The position numbers were made by a program, and so were the translations under genes. Of a stretch of 64,000 nt of DNA, positions 45,518 to 54,697 are shown one piece after another; position 1 is the stretch's first letter, and every line of letters starts with the position of its first letter. Source of the DNA: Halobacteriales archaeon YIM A00013 (GTDB lineage: Archaea; Halobacteriota; Halobacteria; Halobacteriales; Haloarculaceae); the NCBI GenBank assembly GCA_025041195.1, contig JAKCFM010000001.1, positions 992,001 through 1,056,000 of the forward strand. The letters run 5' to 3'. The notes beneath the pieces were generated by a model, which had not been told where the DNA came from, did not search any database, and saw only the letters and a list, made by a program, of their open reading frames with translations.

Positions 45518-45697
45518 ATGATACGGAGTGACACCCCGTACATCTTCGATCAGTTCGAAGACACCGAACTCAGTGATGAACCGGCCCAGCCGTTCGAACC
45601 TGGCGTTATCGGTCACGAGACTGTGATAACAGACGGGGTGGCGATGAGCTATCGGTCATATCAGCGTCGCAAGGGGGAATCCCCAAGACATCAATAA
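45518..45697 (+). CDS. Small hypothetical protein (59 aa)
   Basis: ATG at 45518 to TAA at 45697 gives 59 residues starting MIRSDTPYIFDQFEDTELSD and ending in a basic tail (YRSYQRRKGESPRHQ). It is supported by a well-placed TATA box TTTATAAG (45488-45495, centre 27 nt before ATG) and by a terminator-like hairpin downstream. Acidic in the first half, basic at the end. I do not recognise a family; secretion signals and cysteines are absent. Confidence 0.5.
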   Translation: MIRSDTPYIFDQFEDTELSDEPAQPFEPGVIGHETVITDGVAMSYRSYQRRKGESPRHQ

Positions 45698-45714
45698 ACT
45701 CCGCGACGGTGAGT

Positions 45715-45735
45715 AGGGGTTCCGCACCCTTTTTT
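45715..45735 (+). terminator. Hairpin plus T-run terminator
   Basis: AGGGGT (45715-45720) pairs with ACCCTT (45726-45731) over a 5-nt loop TCCGC, with one G-T pair, and the T-run TTTTTT (45730-45735) overlaps its end. It would end the small-protein transcript and precedes the MTH865-like gene. Confidence 0.5.
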
Positions 45736-45764
45736 GTGGTGCTGCTTCCACACTAGGGTGTATC

Positions 45765-46016
45765 ATGGTAGACAAGGCAGAACTCCGCGAGCAGTTGGTT
45801 GAAGCGTTCGAAGGTGCTGACTACCCGATTAACAGCCCAATGGATCTCGTTCCGGCACTGCCGAACGGTCCATCGACCTCGTTCGAATCCGGTGATTTCT
45901 CCATGACGGCCATGGAGCTCAATACGAAGCTCGGTGGCGGCGACTTCCCTTACGAGACGGTTGATTCGTTCGTCGACGACGTAATCGAGCAGCTCGAATC
46001 CAACGGCGACATTTAA
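45765..46016 (+). CDS. MTH865-family small protein
   Basis: The 83-aa acidic product is all helical and matches the archaeal MTH865 family: VDKAELREQLVEAFEGADYPIN, MDLVPALPNGPSTSFESGDFSMTA in pieces, ELNTKLGGGDFPYETVDSFVDDVI. The fold is EF-hand-like but lacks proven calcium ligands; function unknown. It is convergent with the transporter gene downstream (18 bp between stops). Confidence 0.88.
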   Translation: MVDKAELREQLVEAFEGADYPINSPMDLVPALPNGPSTSFESGDFSMTAMELNTKLGGGDFPYETVDSFVDDVIEQLESNGDI

Positions 46017-46033
46017 GCCGCGCGCTGTCAGGC

Positions 46034-48424
46034 TCACTCATGGCCCAGCAGCCAGTGATTGAGTCGAGAAACGAGCGGATCGTGTTTTTTCACAAGTATT
46101 ACTGACCCATTCGCTCGTTTTCCAACTGCCTCAGGAACGTCACCGAACAGGAGTCGCTGTAAAAATCCACCGCGGGCCGCACCGATGATTGTGATATCGT
46201 ACGCACGTGAGCGTTCAACGATCTCGTCAGCGACTGCCGTCTTCTCCGAAACGATCGTCTCGGTGTCGACGCCATCGAGTCGCTGGGTGGCATCCCCAAT
46301 CCACCCTTCGATCGTTTCGGTGTCGTGGCGGTCCGCACCAGTGACGTGTAAGATGTCCACGGAAGCGTCGTTTGCCCTGGCGATGGCGCCGGCAATATCG
46401 GCCGCCAGTCGGCCATGCACGCCGCCGGCCGTTGGAAGTAACAGCGAGTTGATCGGCATCTCGTGGCCGATCCGTTTGACGAGCACGTCGGAGTTTGCTT
46501 TGCGGACGACTGGATCGACAGTGCTGCCGAAGATGAACTCCCGACGCCGGGTTGTGCCGCGCCAGCCAAGCACCGTACAGTCGACGTCGTGCTGTTCGAT
46601 CGTGTTGAGGATAGCGTTTCCAGCCTCGTGTCCGATTCGGATGGTTCCATAGATGGGAACCGATGGGGCACGGTCGGCGGCCACGTCGAACGCTGCATCA
46701 ATAATAGCTCGGTGGTCATCGACAAACTCGCGACCGTGTTCGAGTGGCGTCTGCTGTGGGACCGTCACCACTGACAGCACCTCAATTTCGGCGGTTTGTT
46801 CGGATGCGAGATCGAGTGCAATCGTGAGCATCGGTTCGACGGACGCGGGATCGGCCACTGGAACGAGAATTCGGCGATCTCGTCCAGCGCCGGGGGTGGT
46901 CTCCGTTACCACTGTTGGCGTCTCGGCCTCTCGTTGCTTTTCGATCTGCTCCGTCGAGTAGCCAAGATACACGCCAGCACCGAGAATCATCCAGATCGCT
47001 GTCGTCACAATAGCGATGAAGCCGTGGGAATCGGGGCCAACACCAATTTCGAGACCGAGCGCTGAGAGCATGAACGGCGCGAGCAGAAACTGGAGGAGAA
47101 TTCCGATCAGGGGTGGCCATGGCATATACGGGATCGTGTACGTTCGTGGGAGGTCCGGATGCGTTCTGCGCATTTTCACAACCGTCCAGTTGACCTGGAT
47201 AAATAGCAAAATAAACATGAGATCGGCCGCAGCAGCAACGGCTTCAATCGGGAGAACGATCGCCATCACCACGATCAACAGCGCGGATAACCCGATCGCG
47301 ACCGACGGCGTTCGACGCTCCTCGTGAACCGTCTGTAACACGGACGGGAGCGTGCCATCACGACCCATCGCGAACGACACCCGAGATGAGGAGTAGATCG
47401 TCGCATTCAACGCGCTCACGGTGGCGGCGAGTCCGGCGATCAACAACAACGGCGCGCCGTACGGCATGAACTGACCGGCCGCCTCGATAATCCCAAGCTC
47501 GCCGAGCTGTCCGAGCACGCTCCAGGTGGGCGTCGTCAGTGACACGCCCTCTGCTCCGGCGATAACAGCCGGTGTGACGGTGATACCCCCGATCGAGACG
47601 AACGCAACCAACACATAAATCGGGACGACGAGCACAAGCGAGTAGAAAATCGCCTTTGGGACGTTCGTGCCCGGATCAACGACCTCTTCGCCGGACTGGA
47701 CGATGATCTCATATCCCTCGAAGGCGATGTAGGTGAATCCCATTGCGCCGATAATACCAACAACGCCATTCGGCGCAAATCGTGGATGAGCGAGAAACTT
47801 CGCGGGCCAGTCCGGCGTGGTAATGGTGGCCACAATGCCAAAACAGACGAACACGCCGAGAATGACGAGTTTCAAGCTGGTGACGATCACCCCAGCTCTC
47901 CCCGTGTGTTTTGCCCCGCCGTAGTTGATGTAGGCAAACAGTGCGATCATCAGAACTGCGAGGAGTTTCTCGGCGATCGCACGGGTGAGTACGCCGAACA
48001 GGACGAACGACGCGCCGAGACCGAACGTCTGTGCCACAAACTCCGTCAGAAACACGCCAAACGTCACGGCGTACAACGAACACGCGACCGCATGCGCAAA
48101 CCAGCTCATCCAACCAGCATAAAATCCGTTTGGCTCCACCAACGATTCGTTCACCCAGAGGTAGCCCCCACCCGCTTCCGGAAATGCGGCACCGAGTTCG
48201 GCGTAGGATGCGGCCGTAAACGCCGCAACAATTCCATTCAGCACGAACGAAACCAGCAAGGCTGGCCCCGCCAGCCCAGCAGCAAACCCCGTCAACGCAA
48301 ACACCCCAGCGCCGATCATCGCTCCAACACCGATGAACGTGATATCAAACAACCCCATATCTCTCGACAGTTTCGTCGTCACGTCACCGCTGCCTTCATG
48401 CGGTGACCCTACGCCATCGTCCAT
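46034..48424 (-). CDS. APC-family amino acid transporter fused to two universal-stress domains
   Basis: The 796-aa protein begins with a cationic amino acid/APC permease of about 12 spans (FDITFIGVGAMIGAGVFALTGF, consensus for TM1 with GAMIGAGVF; AFTAASYAELGAAFPEAGGGY). From about residue 515 it carries two Usp-like domains: RRILVPVADPASVEPML and INSLLLPTAGGVHGRLA, with a nucleotide-loop-like IIGAARGGFLQRLLFGDVPE. The fusion suggests ATP- or stress-state control of amino acid uptake. Membrane-located with cytosolic tail. Confidence 0.9.
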   Translation of the reverse strand: MDDGVGSPHEGSGDVTTKLSRDMGLFDITFIGVGAMIGAGVFALTGFAAGLAGPALLVSFVLNGIVAAFTAASYAELGAAFPEAGGGYLWVNESLVEPNGFYAGWMSWFAHAVACSLYAVTFGVFLTEFVAQTFGLGASFVLFGVLTRAIAEKLLAVLMIALFAYINYGGAKHTGRAGVIVTSLKLVILGVFVCFGIVATITTPDWPAKFLAHPRFAPNGVVGIIGAMGFTYIAFEGYEIIVQSGEEVVDPGTNVPKAIFYSLVLVVPIYVLVAFVSIGGITVTPAVIAGAEGVSLTTPTWSVLGQLGELGIIEAAGQFMPYGAPLLLIAGLAATVSALNATIYSSSRVSFAMGRDGTLPSVLQTVHEERRTPSVAIGLSALLIVVMAIVLPIEAVAAAADLMFILLFIQVNWTVVKMRRTHPDLPRTYTIPYMPWPPLIGILLQFLLAPFMLSALGLEIGVGPDSHGFIAIVTTAIWMILGAGVYLGYSTEQIEKQREAETPTVVTETTPGAGRDRRILVPVADPASVEPMLTIALDLASEQTAEIEVLSVVTVPQQTPLEHGREFVDDHRAIIDAAFDVAADRAPSVPIYGTIRIGHEAGNAILNTIEQHDVDCTVLGWRGTTRRREFIFGSTVDPVVRKANSDVLVKRIGHEMPINSLLLPTAGGVHGRLAADIAGAIARANDASVDILHVTGADRHDTETIEGWIGDATQRLDGVDTETIVSEKTAVADEIVERSRAYDITIIGAARGGFLQRLLFGDVPEAVGKRANGSVILVKKHDPLVSRLNHWLLGHE

Positions 48425-48495
48425 ACAGCCTTAATCGACTGGGATTGGGAAAAAACAGGCTGGTGATTGTATTGACAACCAGATGAAATGAAGAA

Positions 48496-48603
48496 TGCTC
48501 CGGCGGGGATTTGAACCCCGGTCATTGCCTATCTCCCTGCGACGCCCGAAAGCGAACCACAGGCGAGAGGGCAATATGATTGGCCGGACTACACTACCGG
48601 AGC
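48496..48603 (-). tRNA. tRNA-Glu (CTC) with 33-nt intron
   Basis: Minus-strand cloverleaf: acceptor GCTCCGG (48597-48603) pairs with CCGGAGC (48497-48503), discriminator A at 48496. T-arm CGGGG/CCCCG has loop TTCAAAT, and the anticodon stem is TTGCC/GGCAA. The anticodon loop is interrupted after position 37 by an intron at 48531-48563. A bulge-helix-bulge forms exactly at these borders: CTCT pairs with GGAG, bulges CGC and ATA, inner CTG/CAG. After splicing the loop is CTCTCGA with anticodon CTC. CCA is not encoded. Confidence 0.9.
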
Positions 48604-48691
48604 CTGCTGCGACCTACATTCATCTGTGAGGTCGATTCAGGTATAATCGTTGCGTTTCACGACGAGAGTGTGTGGCGAGGCCATCCCACAG

Positions 48692-48826
48692 TCATTGGAT
48701 GTAATCAGCGTCGCTGGATTCACATCGCTCCTCGTGTTGTTCGGCTTCGATCTCGTTGTCGAACATGAGACCGCAGGTTTCACACGTATGCCACGTGGTG
48801 TCGTCTCGCTCGACCTGTGTGACCAT
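48692..48826 (-). CDS. Zinc-finger microprotein (DUF7128-like)
   Basis: A 44-aa acidic protein (ATG 48826) with C-x2-C...H-x3-C: TCETCGLMFDNEIEAEQHEERC, read in pieces. It matches the small haloarchaeal family I recall as DUF7128, single zinc finger. A longer frame to 48910 adds 28 residues without the family start. It probably has a regulatory role by protein or nucleic-acid binding; nothing else can be read. Confidence 0.7.
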   Translation of the reverse strand: MVTQVERDDTTWHTCETCGLMFDNEIEAEQHEERCESSDADYIQ

Positions 48827-48934
48827 GTGTGAATATAGGTGTTCGTCGGTATAGGAGTTACGCGGCTTTTCATTGAATAGTATTGATACGACAGCGGTCA
48901 GTGGGCTCAAGACACCCGGTCACGTAGGGCGATT

Positions 48935-51052
48935 ATGGACCAGCCTATTGAACTTACTGTTCAGGGTGCAAAAAAACGGGACGCAGGACGTGGGATCGCC
49001 CGTCTGGATGGTGACACCTGCAGTCGGCTTGGTGTGTTGAGTGGAGAGACGGTGTTGCTAGATGGGCCACGACAGAGCGTTACCAAGGTGTGGCCAGGCG
49101 GCGAGCCGGGTGTGATCATGATCGATGCCGACACCCGGCACAACGCGGGGGTGACGATCGGCGACCAGCTTACCGTTCGGCCGTACGATGTGGCCGAAGG
49201 TCGGCGGATCGCCGTTGAGCTGCCACGATCGCCACGAACGGAGAACATCTCTCAGCTCGTCAAACGGGCGCTGTTGGACCGTCCAGTACGGACTGACGAT
49301 CAGGTCCGGTTGGACCAGCTCGACATGCTCGTCACCGTCACCGAAACCGACCCCGACGGCATTGTTCGCGTTAGCGAAGGGACGTCAGTCTCGGTTAGCG
49401 TCGCTGCGGAGACGGACCGACCGGGATGGGGAGTCGACAGCGACCCGGTCCCAGCAGAGGGGGCGACAACCACGAGCGATCAGATCACCTACGAGGATAT
49501 CGGTGGGCTGGACGAGGAACTGGATCAGATCCGTGAGATGATTGAGCTCCCGCTTTCTGAGCCAGACCTGTTTCGAACGCTGGGCATCGAGCCCCCCAAG
49601 GGAGTGTTGCTGTATGGCCCACCCGGGACGGGAAAGACGCTCATCGCCAAGGCCGTCGCAAACGAGGTAAACGCCAATTTCTCGACGATCTCCGGGCCCG
49701 AAATCGTCTCGAAATACAAAGGTGACTCCGAAGAGCGCCTCCGAGAGACGTTTGAAACGGCGAGTACGGAGGCTCCATCGATCATTTTCATCGACGAAAT
49801 CGATTCGATCGCTGGCTCGCGTGATGATGAGGCCGACATGGAAAATCGCATCGTTACTCAGCTTCTCACGCTACTCGACGGGATCGACTCCCGCGAGGAG
49901 GTGATCGTCATCGGTGCGACAAATCGAGTTGATACGATCGATCCCGCCCTTCGACGGGGGGGCCGGTTCGACCGCGAGATCGAAATTGGTGTGCCCGATG
50001 AAACTGGCCGGCGGGAGGTCCTTGAAGTTCACACCCGTGGCGTACCGCTCGCCGAAGGCGTTACGCTCGACCGAATTGCGAGTCAAACACACGGCTTTGT
50101 CGGCGCAGACATCCAGACGCTCGTCACCGAGGCCGCAATGGTCGCCCTGCGCCGGTATCGCCACGGCGACCGGACCGACATGGCAGTGACCCGATCGGAC
50201 GTTGAGACGGCGATGGCCGCCGTCGATCCGAGCGCGATGCGCGAGTACGTCGTTGAAACGCCAACCACAACGTTCGACGATGTTGGCGGGCTTGATGACG
50301 CAAAACGCACCCTCCGGGAGGGTGTCGAGTGGCCGCTGTCGTATCACGAGCTGTTCGACGAAACGAACACGGAGCCACCATCTGGTGTCTTGCTCTATGG
50401 GCCACCCGGCACTGGCAAGACACTGCTCGCGCGGTCGCTCGCCGGTGAAAGCGATGTCAACTTCATCCACGTCGCTGGTCCAGAGCTCGTCGACAAATAC
50501 GTCGGTGAATCGGAGAAGGCGATTCGCGAGCTGTTCGAGCGTGCCCGTCAAACCGCACCAACCATCATCTTCTTCGACGAAATCGACGCACTCGCCGGTC
50601 ATCGTGGCGAGGGCCACGAGGCAACCGAGCGTGTCGTTTCACAGCTTTTGACCGAACTGGACGGGCTCACCGAGAATCCAAATTTGATGGTGCTCGGGGC
50701 AACGAATCGCCGAGAGGCGCTGGATTCGGCGCTGTTGCGTCCCGGTCGGCTCGAATCACACGTCGAGATACCACTGCCCGATGAAGCAGCCAGGCGGGCA
50801 ATCCTCGGCGTCCACAGCGCCGGCAAACCGTACGGTGAGGATGTCGATCTCGACGAGTTGGCGGCGACAACGGAGGGCTACTCCGGTGCCGAACTTGAGG
50901 CGCTCGTTCGACAGGCCTCTATGCTCGCTATTCGGGAGTTCACGGACGACATCGGTCCGGCCGATGCGATCGAGCGCGCGGACGAGATCACCATCACGGC
51001 CGACTCGTTCGAGCAGGCTATGGATACGATCGAAGACGACATGGACACCTAA
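48935..51052 (+). CDS. cdc48: Cdc48/VAT-type AAA+ ATPase
   Basis: Unfoldase acting on proteins destined for the proteasome or remodelling. The 705-aa chain has the N-domain (double-psi barrel, ITVQ-like [18 protein letters not shown]), then two AAA+ modules. D1 has Walker A GPPGTGKT at 228-235 and Walker [14 protein letters not shown]2 has GPPGTGKT near 490-500 and Walker [13 protein letters not shown]. Sensor and Arg-finger stretches ([20 protein letters not shown]) are intact. Somewhat shorter than the usual haloarchaeal copy; likely one of several paralogues. Confidence 0.93.
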   Translation: MDQPIELTVQGAKKRDAGRGIARLDGDTCSRLGVLSGETVLLDGPRQSVTKVWPGGEPGVIMIDADTRHNAGVTIGDQLTVRPYDVAEGRRIAVELPRSPRTENISQLVKRALLDRPVRTDDQVRLDQLDMLVTVTETDPDGIVRVSEGTSVSVSVAAETDRPGWGVDSDPVPAEGATTTSDQITYEDIGGLDEELDQIREMIELPLSEPDLFRTLGIEPPKGVLLYGPPGTGKTLIAKAVANEVNANFSTISGPEIVSKYKGDSEERLRETFETASTEAPSIIFIDEIDSIAGSRDDEADMENRIVTQLLTLLDGIDSREEVIVIGATNRVDTIDPALRRGGRFDREIEIGVPDETGRREVLEVHTRGVPLAEGVTLDRIASQTHGFVGADIQTLVTEAAMVALRRYRHGDRTDMAVTRSDVETAMAAVDPSAMREYVVETPTTTFDDVGGLDDAKRTLREGVEWPLSYHELFDETNTEPPSGVLLYGPPGTGKTLLARSLAGESDVNFIHVAGPELVDKYVGESEKAIRELFERARQTAPTIIFFDEIDALAGHRGEGHEATERVVSQLLTELDGLTENPNLMVLGATNRREALDSALLRPGRLESHVEIPLPDEAARRAILGVHSAGKPYGEDVDLDELAATTEGYSGAELEALVRQASMLAIREFTDDIGPADAIERADEITITADSFEQAMDTIEDDMDT

Positions 51053-51100
51053 CCAGTTCGGGGACACAAGCTATTTCGAGCCATCGGAAATAGAAGTGGT

Positions 51101-52111
51101 ATGGAGTATCGACAGCTCGGTGCGACGGGAACGACGGTCTCGTCGCTCTGTTTTGGGACGTGGCGATTTGGCCGAGAAACGAACGGTGTCATAGAGACCG
51201 ATCGAGACGAGGCACACGAACTGCTCGATGCGTACGCTGACCGTGGGGGCAATTTCATCGATACGGCTAACGTCTACGGAACGCCCACCGGGAAGGCAGA
51301 ACGCTACATCGGCGAGTGGCTTGAAGAGCGCGACCGCGAGCAGTACGTTCTCGCTTCGAAGGTGTATTTCCCGTTCGATGAGGGTGCTCCAAATGGGAGT
51401 GGGCTATCGCGAACGCACATTCGCAATCAGATCGACGGAACGCTCGATCGGCTGGGCACGGAGTATCTCGATCTGTACTACATCCACCGGTGGGATGAAT
51501 CAACGCCGATCGAGGAGACGCTGGCGACGCTCAACGGGCTCATCGAGGATGGGCGCGTCAACTACATCGGTGCCTCAACGATGGCTGCCTGGCAGCTCAC
51601 GAAGGCGCTCTGGAGCAGTGATGTGAACGATTACGAGCCGTTTACGGTGACACAGCCGCTGACGCATGCGGCGTATTTCGAAGATGTCCGGGAGTATCTG
51701 GACGTCTGTGCTGACCAAGAGCTCGCGGTCTGTCCGTATTCACCGCTGGCGGGTGGCTTTCTCACTGGCAAATACGAACGCGCCGATCCGGATGACCCGA
51801 GTGCCGTGCACGCCCCAGATGGTTCGCGTGGGTCGTTCGACGAGCAGTTCGGCACCTACTACACGTCCGAACGCGGCTGGCACGTTCTGGATGCGATCCG
51901 ATCGGTGGCCACCGAGACCAACGCGTCACCTGCACAGGTCGCCCTCCGCTGGCTAATGGACCAGGAGGCGTTCACCTGTATTCCGATCATCGGCGCACGA
52001 ACGACCGAGCAGCTGGAAGAGAATCTCGGGGCGATGGAGCTATCCCTCTCCGACGAGCAGCGATCGCGAATCTATGACGCCCGATTCGATGCGGATGGAA
52101 ATCTCTACTGA
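51101..52111 (+). CDS. Aldo/keto reductase
   Basis: NADPH-dependent oxidoreductase of 336 aa with TIM-barrel. Catalytic residues: Asp in FIDTANVYG, Tyr of the same segment, Lys in VLASKVYFP and His in LYYIHRWDEST. The C-terminal cofactor loop IPIIGARTTEQLEENLG is typical of the Kv-beta/YajO-like group. Natural substrate unknown; often reduces aldehydes or sugars. Confidence 0.9.
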   Translation: MEYRQLGATGTTVSSLCFGTWRFGRETNGVIETDRDEAHELLDAYADRGGNFIDTANVYGTPTGKAERYIGEWLEERDREQYVLASKVYFPFDEGAPNGSGLSRTHIRNQIDGTLDRLGTEYLDLYYIHRWDESTPIEETLATLNGLIEDGRVNYIGASTMAAWQLTKALWSSDVNDYEPFTVTQPLTHAAYFEDVREYLDVCADQELAVCPYSPLAGGFLTGKYERADPDDPSAVHAPDGSRGSFDEQFGTYYTSERGWHVLDAIRSVATETNASPAQVALRWLMDQEAFTCIPIIGARTTEQLEENLGAMELSLSDEQRSRIYDARFDADGNLY

Positions 52112-52176
52112 CTGAGACTTAAACTACCGCGCATCACCTGTCTCACACTTTTCCGTTGTGTTTGCCACGTTCCACC

Positions 52177-53370
52177 ATGACGAATGGAACGTACGAACGA
52201 TACCGATCGGCGTTCGAGCGCGAGCAGCTGCCGCTGGCGTACGTCGATCGGGCGGCGCTGGACGCAAATATCCACACAACACAGCGCCGAGCGGGCGACC
52301 GTCCGATTCGGGTTGCATCGAAATCGATTCGCTGTCGACAGATCCTGGAGTACGTTCTCGAACACGACGGATTCGAGGGGATCATGTGTTACACCGGCTC
52401 CGAGGCGGCGTATCTTGCCGAGCATGGCTTCGACGATCTACTCGTTGCCTATCCCGTGGTGGATCGTGACGAGCTCTCGACCGTCTGCGCGGCGATCGCT
52501 GATGGGAGTACTATCACATTAATGGTCGATTCGCCCGCGCACGTCGAGCGTATCGCCGACTGCGTTCGGGCAGACTCACCAGCCGTCCCGCTCTGTCTGG
52601 ATATCGATATGTCGACGTCTCATTTTGGCATCCACTTTGGCGTGCGACGATCGCCGATCACCACACCCGATCAGGCACGGACGCTTGCCACAACGATATC
52701 AAACACGGCCGGCGTTGAGCTTCGTGGCGCAATGGGCTATGAGGGACAAATCGCTGGCATCCCGGACGACGATCCCTCGAATACGTCCGTGATGGACTGG
52801 GTGATCAGGCGGTTGAAACCCCGATCAATCAGCCGGCTGCAGGATCGACGACAGGCAGTGGTCGAGGCGCTTGCGGATGCCGGTCACGAGCTAGCGTTCG
52901 TCAACGGCGGTGGAACTGGCAGTCTCGAATCGACCACTGACGACGAATCCGTGACGGAGCTGACGGTCGGTTCGGGCATTTTTGCGCCGGCACTGTTCGA
53001 TGGCTACCGGGCGTTCGAGTACGAGCCAGCGGCCGGCTTTGCGATCGAGGTGGTGCGGACGCCGACCGATGGAATGGTAACGTGTCGTGGTGGTGGGTAT
53101 ATTGCCAGCGGTACGCCCGGCGTCGACAAAACGCCCACGCCACATCTTCCAGCGGGGGCGTCGCTCAGAGACGCAGAGGGCGCAGGAGAGGTCCAGACAC
53201 CCATCAGCTACGAGCGAGGAGCGACGCTCTCGCACGGGGACCCCGTCGTCCTTCGTCACGCGAAAGCCGGTGAACTCTGTGCGCAGTTCGAGACGCTCTG
53301 TCTGATCGAGGGCGATTCGATCGTCGATCGCCATCCAACCTATCGGGGAGATGGACGGTGTTTCCTGTGA
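52177..53370 (+). CDS. PLP-dependent amino-acid deaminase/D-threonine-aldolase-like protein
   Basis: From ATG 52177 the 397-aa enzyme is of fold type III, with alanine-racemase-like N-terminal barrel: AYVDRAALDANI, the PLP Lys in RVASKSIRCRQIL, CYTGSEAAYLAEHG, LDIDMSTSHFGIHFG. The C-terminal beta domain (GGGYIASGTPGVDK, HGDPVVLRHAKAGEL) fits D-serine dehydratase or D-threonine aldolase-type enzymes. The stop overlaps the start of the oxidase gene, so the two are coupled. Confidence 0.82.
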   Translation: MTNGTYERYRSAFEREQLPLAYVDRAALDANIHTTQRRAGDRPIRVASKSIRCRQILEYVLEHDGFEGIMCYTGSEAAYLAEHGFDDLLVAYPVVDRDELSTVCAAIADGSTITLMVDSPAHVERIADCVRADSPAVPLCLDIDMSTSHFGIHFGVRRSPITTPDQARTLATTISNTAGVELRGAMGYEGQIAGIPDDDPSNTSVMDWVIRRLKPRSISRLQDRRQAVVEALADAGHELAFVNGGGTGSLESTTDDESVTELTVGSGIFAPALFDGYRAFEYEPAAGFAIEVVRTPTDGMVTCRGGGYIASGTPGVDKTPTPHLPAGASLRDAEGAGEVQTPISYERGATLSHGDPVVLRHAKAGELCAQFETLCLIEGDSIVDRHPTYRGDGRCFL

Positions 53371-54641
53371 ACTGGACGAACTGGTCGGGGGCGCACCACT
53401 GCTCGCCGGATCAATTGCTCGAGCCCGACTCGGAAGCCAAACTGCAAGCAATCGTCGACCGCTACGCTGGCGAGCGGACGATACGCGTTGCAGGATCGGG
53501 CCACTCGTTTTCTCCGGTGGTGCCGACCGATGATGTGCTCGTCTCGCTCGCAAACTACACCGGCATCACCAGAGTGAATCCTGCCACGGAGCAGGTGACG
53601 GTCCGCGCTGGAACAACTCTTGGCGAGCTCACAACAGCGCTCGATGACCACGGGCTTGCACTCAAGAATATGGGTGATGTGGACGCACAGACGGTCGCCG
53701 GCGCGCTCGCCACTGGCACGCACGGAACGGGGATCGATCTGGGTATCATGCCGACACAGATCGCCTCCGTTCGGCTCATCAGGGCAGATGGGGAGTGCCA
53801 GACGATCGAACCAGCGGATGGTGAGCAGTTCCGGGCGATACAGCTCTCGCTGGGTACGCTCGGGATCATCAGCGAGATCACGCTGAACGTTCGATCTGCC
53901 TATCGACTGCGAGAAAACTCCTGGATCGAACCGCTGGATGCCGTGCTCGACAAACTCGAAACGCTGCGTGCGAACAACCGCCACGTGGAGTGCTTCTGGT
54001 TTCCGCACACGGATCGTGCGCTCATCAAGACGCTGAATCCAACGTCGGCTGCTCCGACGCGTGGTGTTCCCTACCGGCTCGACGAACGAGCGGAAAACCT
54101 GGCCTGGGGAGCGGTCTGTCGGCTCTCTGCACGGATGCCACAACTGAGCCCTCGGCTCGCGCGATTTGTGGCCGGCACACTCGATGGCACCACCGCCGTT
54201 GGTCCGAGTCACGAAATCTTCCCGACGATGCGTGCCGTTCGGTTCAACGAAATGGAGTACGCGGTGCCGGCCGATGCGGGTGTGGACGCAGTTCGAGCAC
54301 TCAGGGCGGAGATCCGTGACGCCGAGTGGCCGATCGTGTTTCCGATCGAATTCAGATACACACGGGGTGATGACATTCTCCTCAGTCCGGCGTACGGCCG
54401 AGACACTGCGTTCATCGCGGTTCACGCCTACCATCGAACGCCATACCAAGCGTACTTTGACGCCTGTGAGACAATCTTTGCCGAATACGACGGGCGTCCA
54501 CACTGGGGAAAGATGAACGGATGTTCCCCCACAGCGCTTCGCGATCGGTTCCCGGAATTCGAAACGTTCGCGTCTATCAGAGCGTCGTTCGATCCGGCGG
54601 GGACGTTCTTGAATCCGGAGCTGGAACCTCTGTTTCAGTAG
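53367..54641 (+). CDS. FAD-linked aldonolactone oxidase family protein (ALO/GULO-type)
   Basis: The GTG at 53367 overlaps the preceding stop (GTGA) and is chosen; a GTG at 53358 also fits. The 424-aa flavoprotein has an FAD-binding PCMH domain (VAGSGHSFSPVVPTDDVL, TVRAGTTLGELTTAL, VAGALATGTHGTG) and a C-terminal ALO domain with PHWGKMNG, the HWxK motif of gulono-/arabinono-lactone oxidases. It should oxidise an aldonolactone or alditol with O2 or another acceptor. Co-translated with a PLP enzyme, so the in vivo substrate may differ. Confidence 0.85.
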   Translation: MNWTNWSGAHHCSPDQLLEPDSEAKLQAIVDRYAGERTIRVAGSGHSFSPVVPTDDVLVSLANYTGITRVNPATEQVTVRAGTTLGELTTALDDHGLALKNMGDVDAQTVAGALATGTHGTGIDLGIMPTQIASVRLIRADGECQTIEPADGEQFRAIQLSLGTLGIISEITLNVRSAYRLRENSWIEPLDAVLDKLETLRANNRHVECFWFPHTDRALIKTLNPTSAAPTRGVPYRLDERAENLAWGAVCRLSARMPQLSPRLARFVAGTLDGTTAVGPSHEIFPTMRAVRFNEMEYAVPADAGVDAVRALRAEIRDAEWPIVFPIEFRYTRGDDILLSPAYGRDTAFIAVHAYHRTPYQAYFDACETIFAEYDGRPHWGKMNGCSPTALRDRFPEFETFASIRASFDPAGTFLNPELEPLFQ

Positions 54642-54697
54642 GGACAACGCTTGTTCCATCCACAATCTCCTTTCACGGTGTGCGCGTGGGTCAGGGC

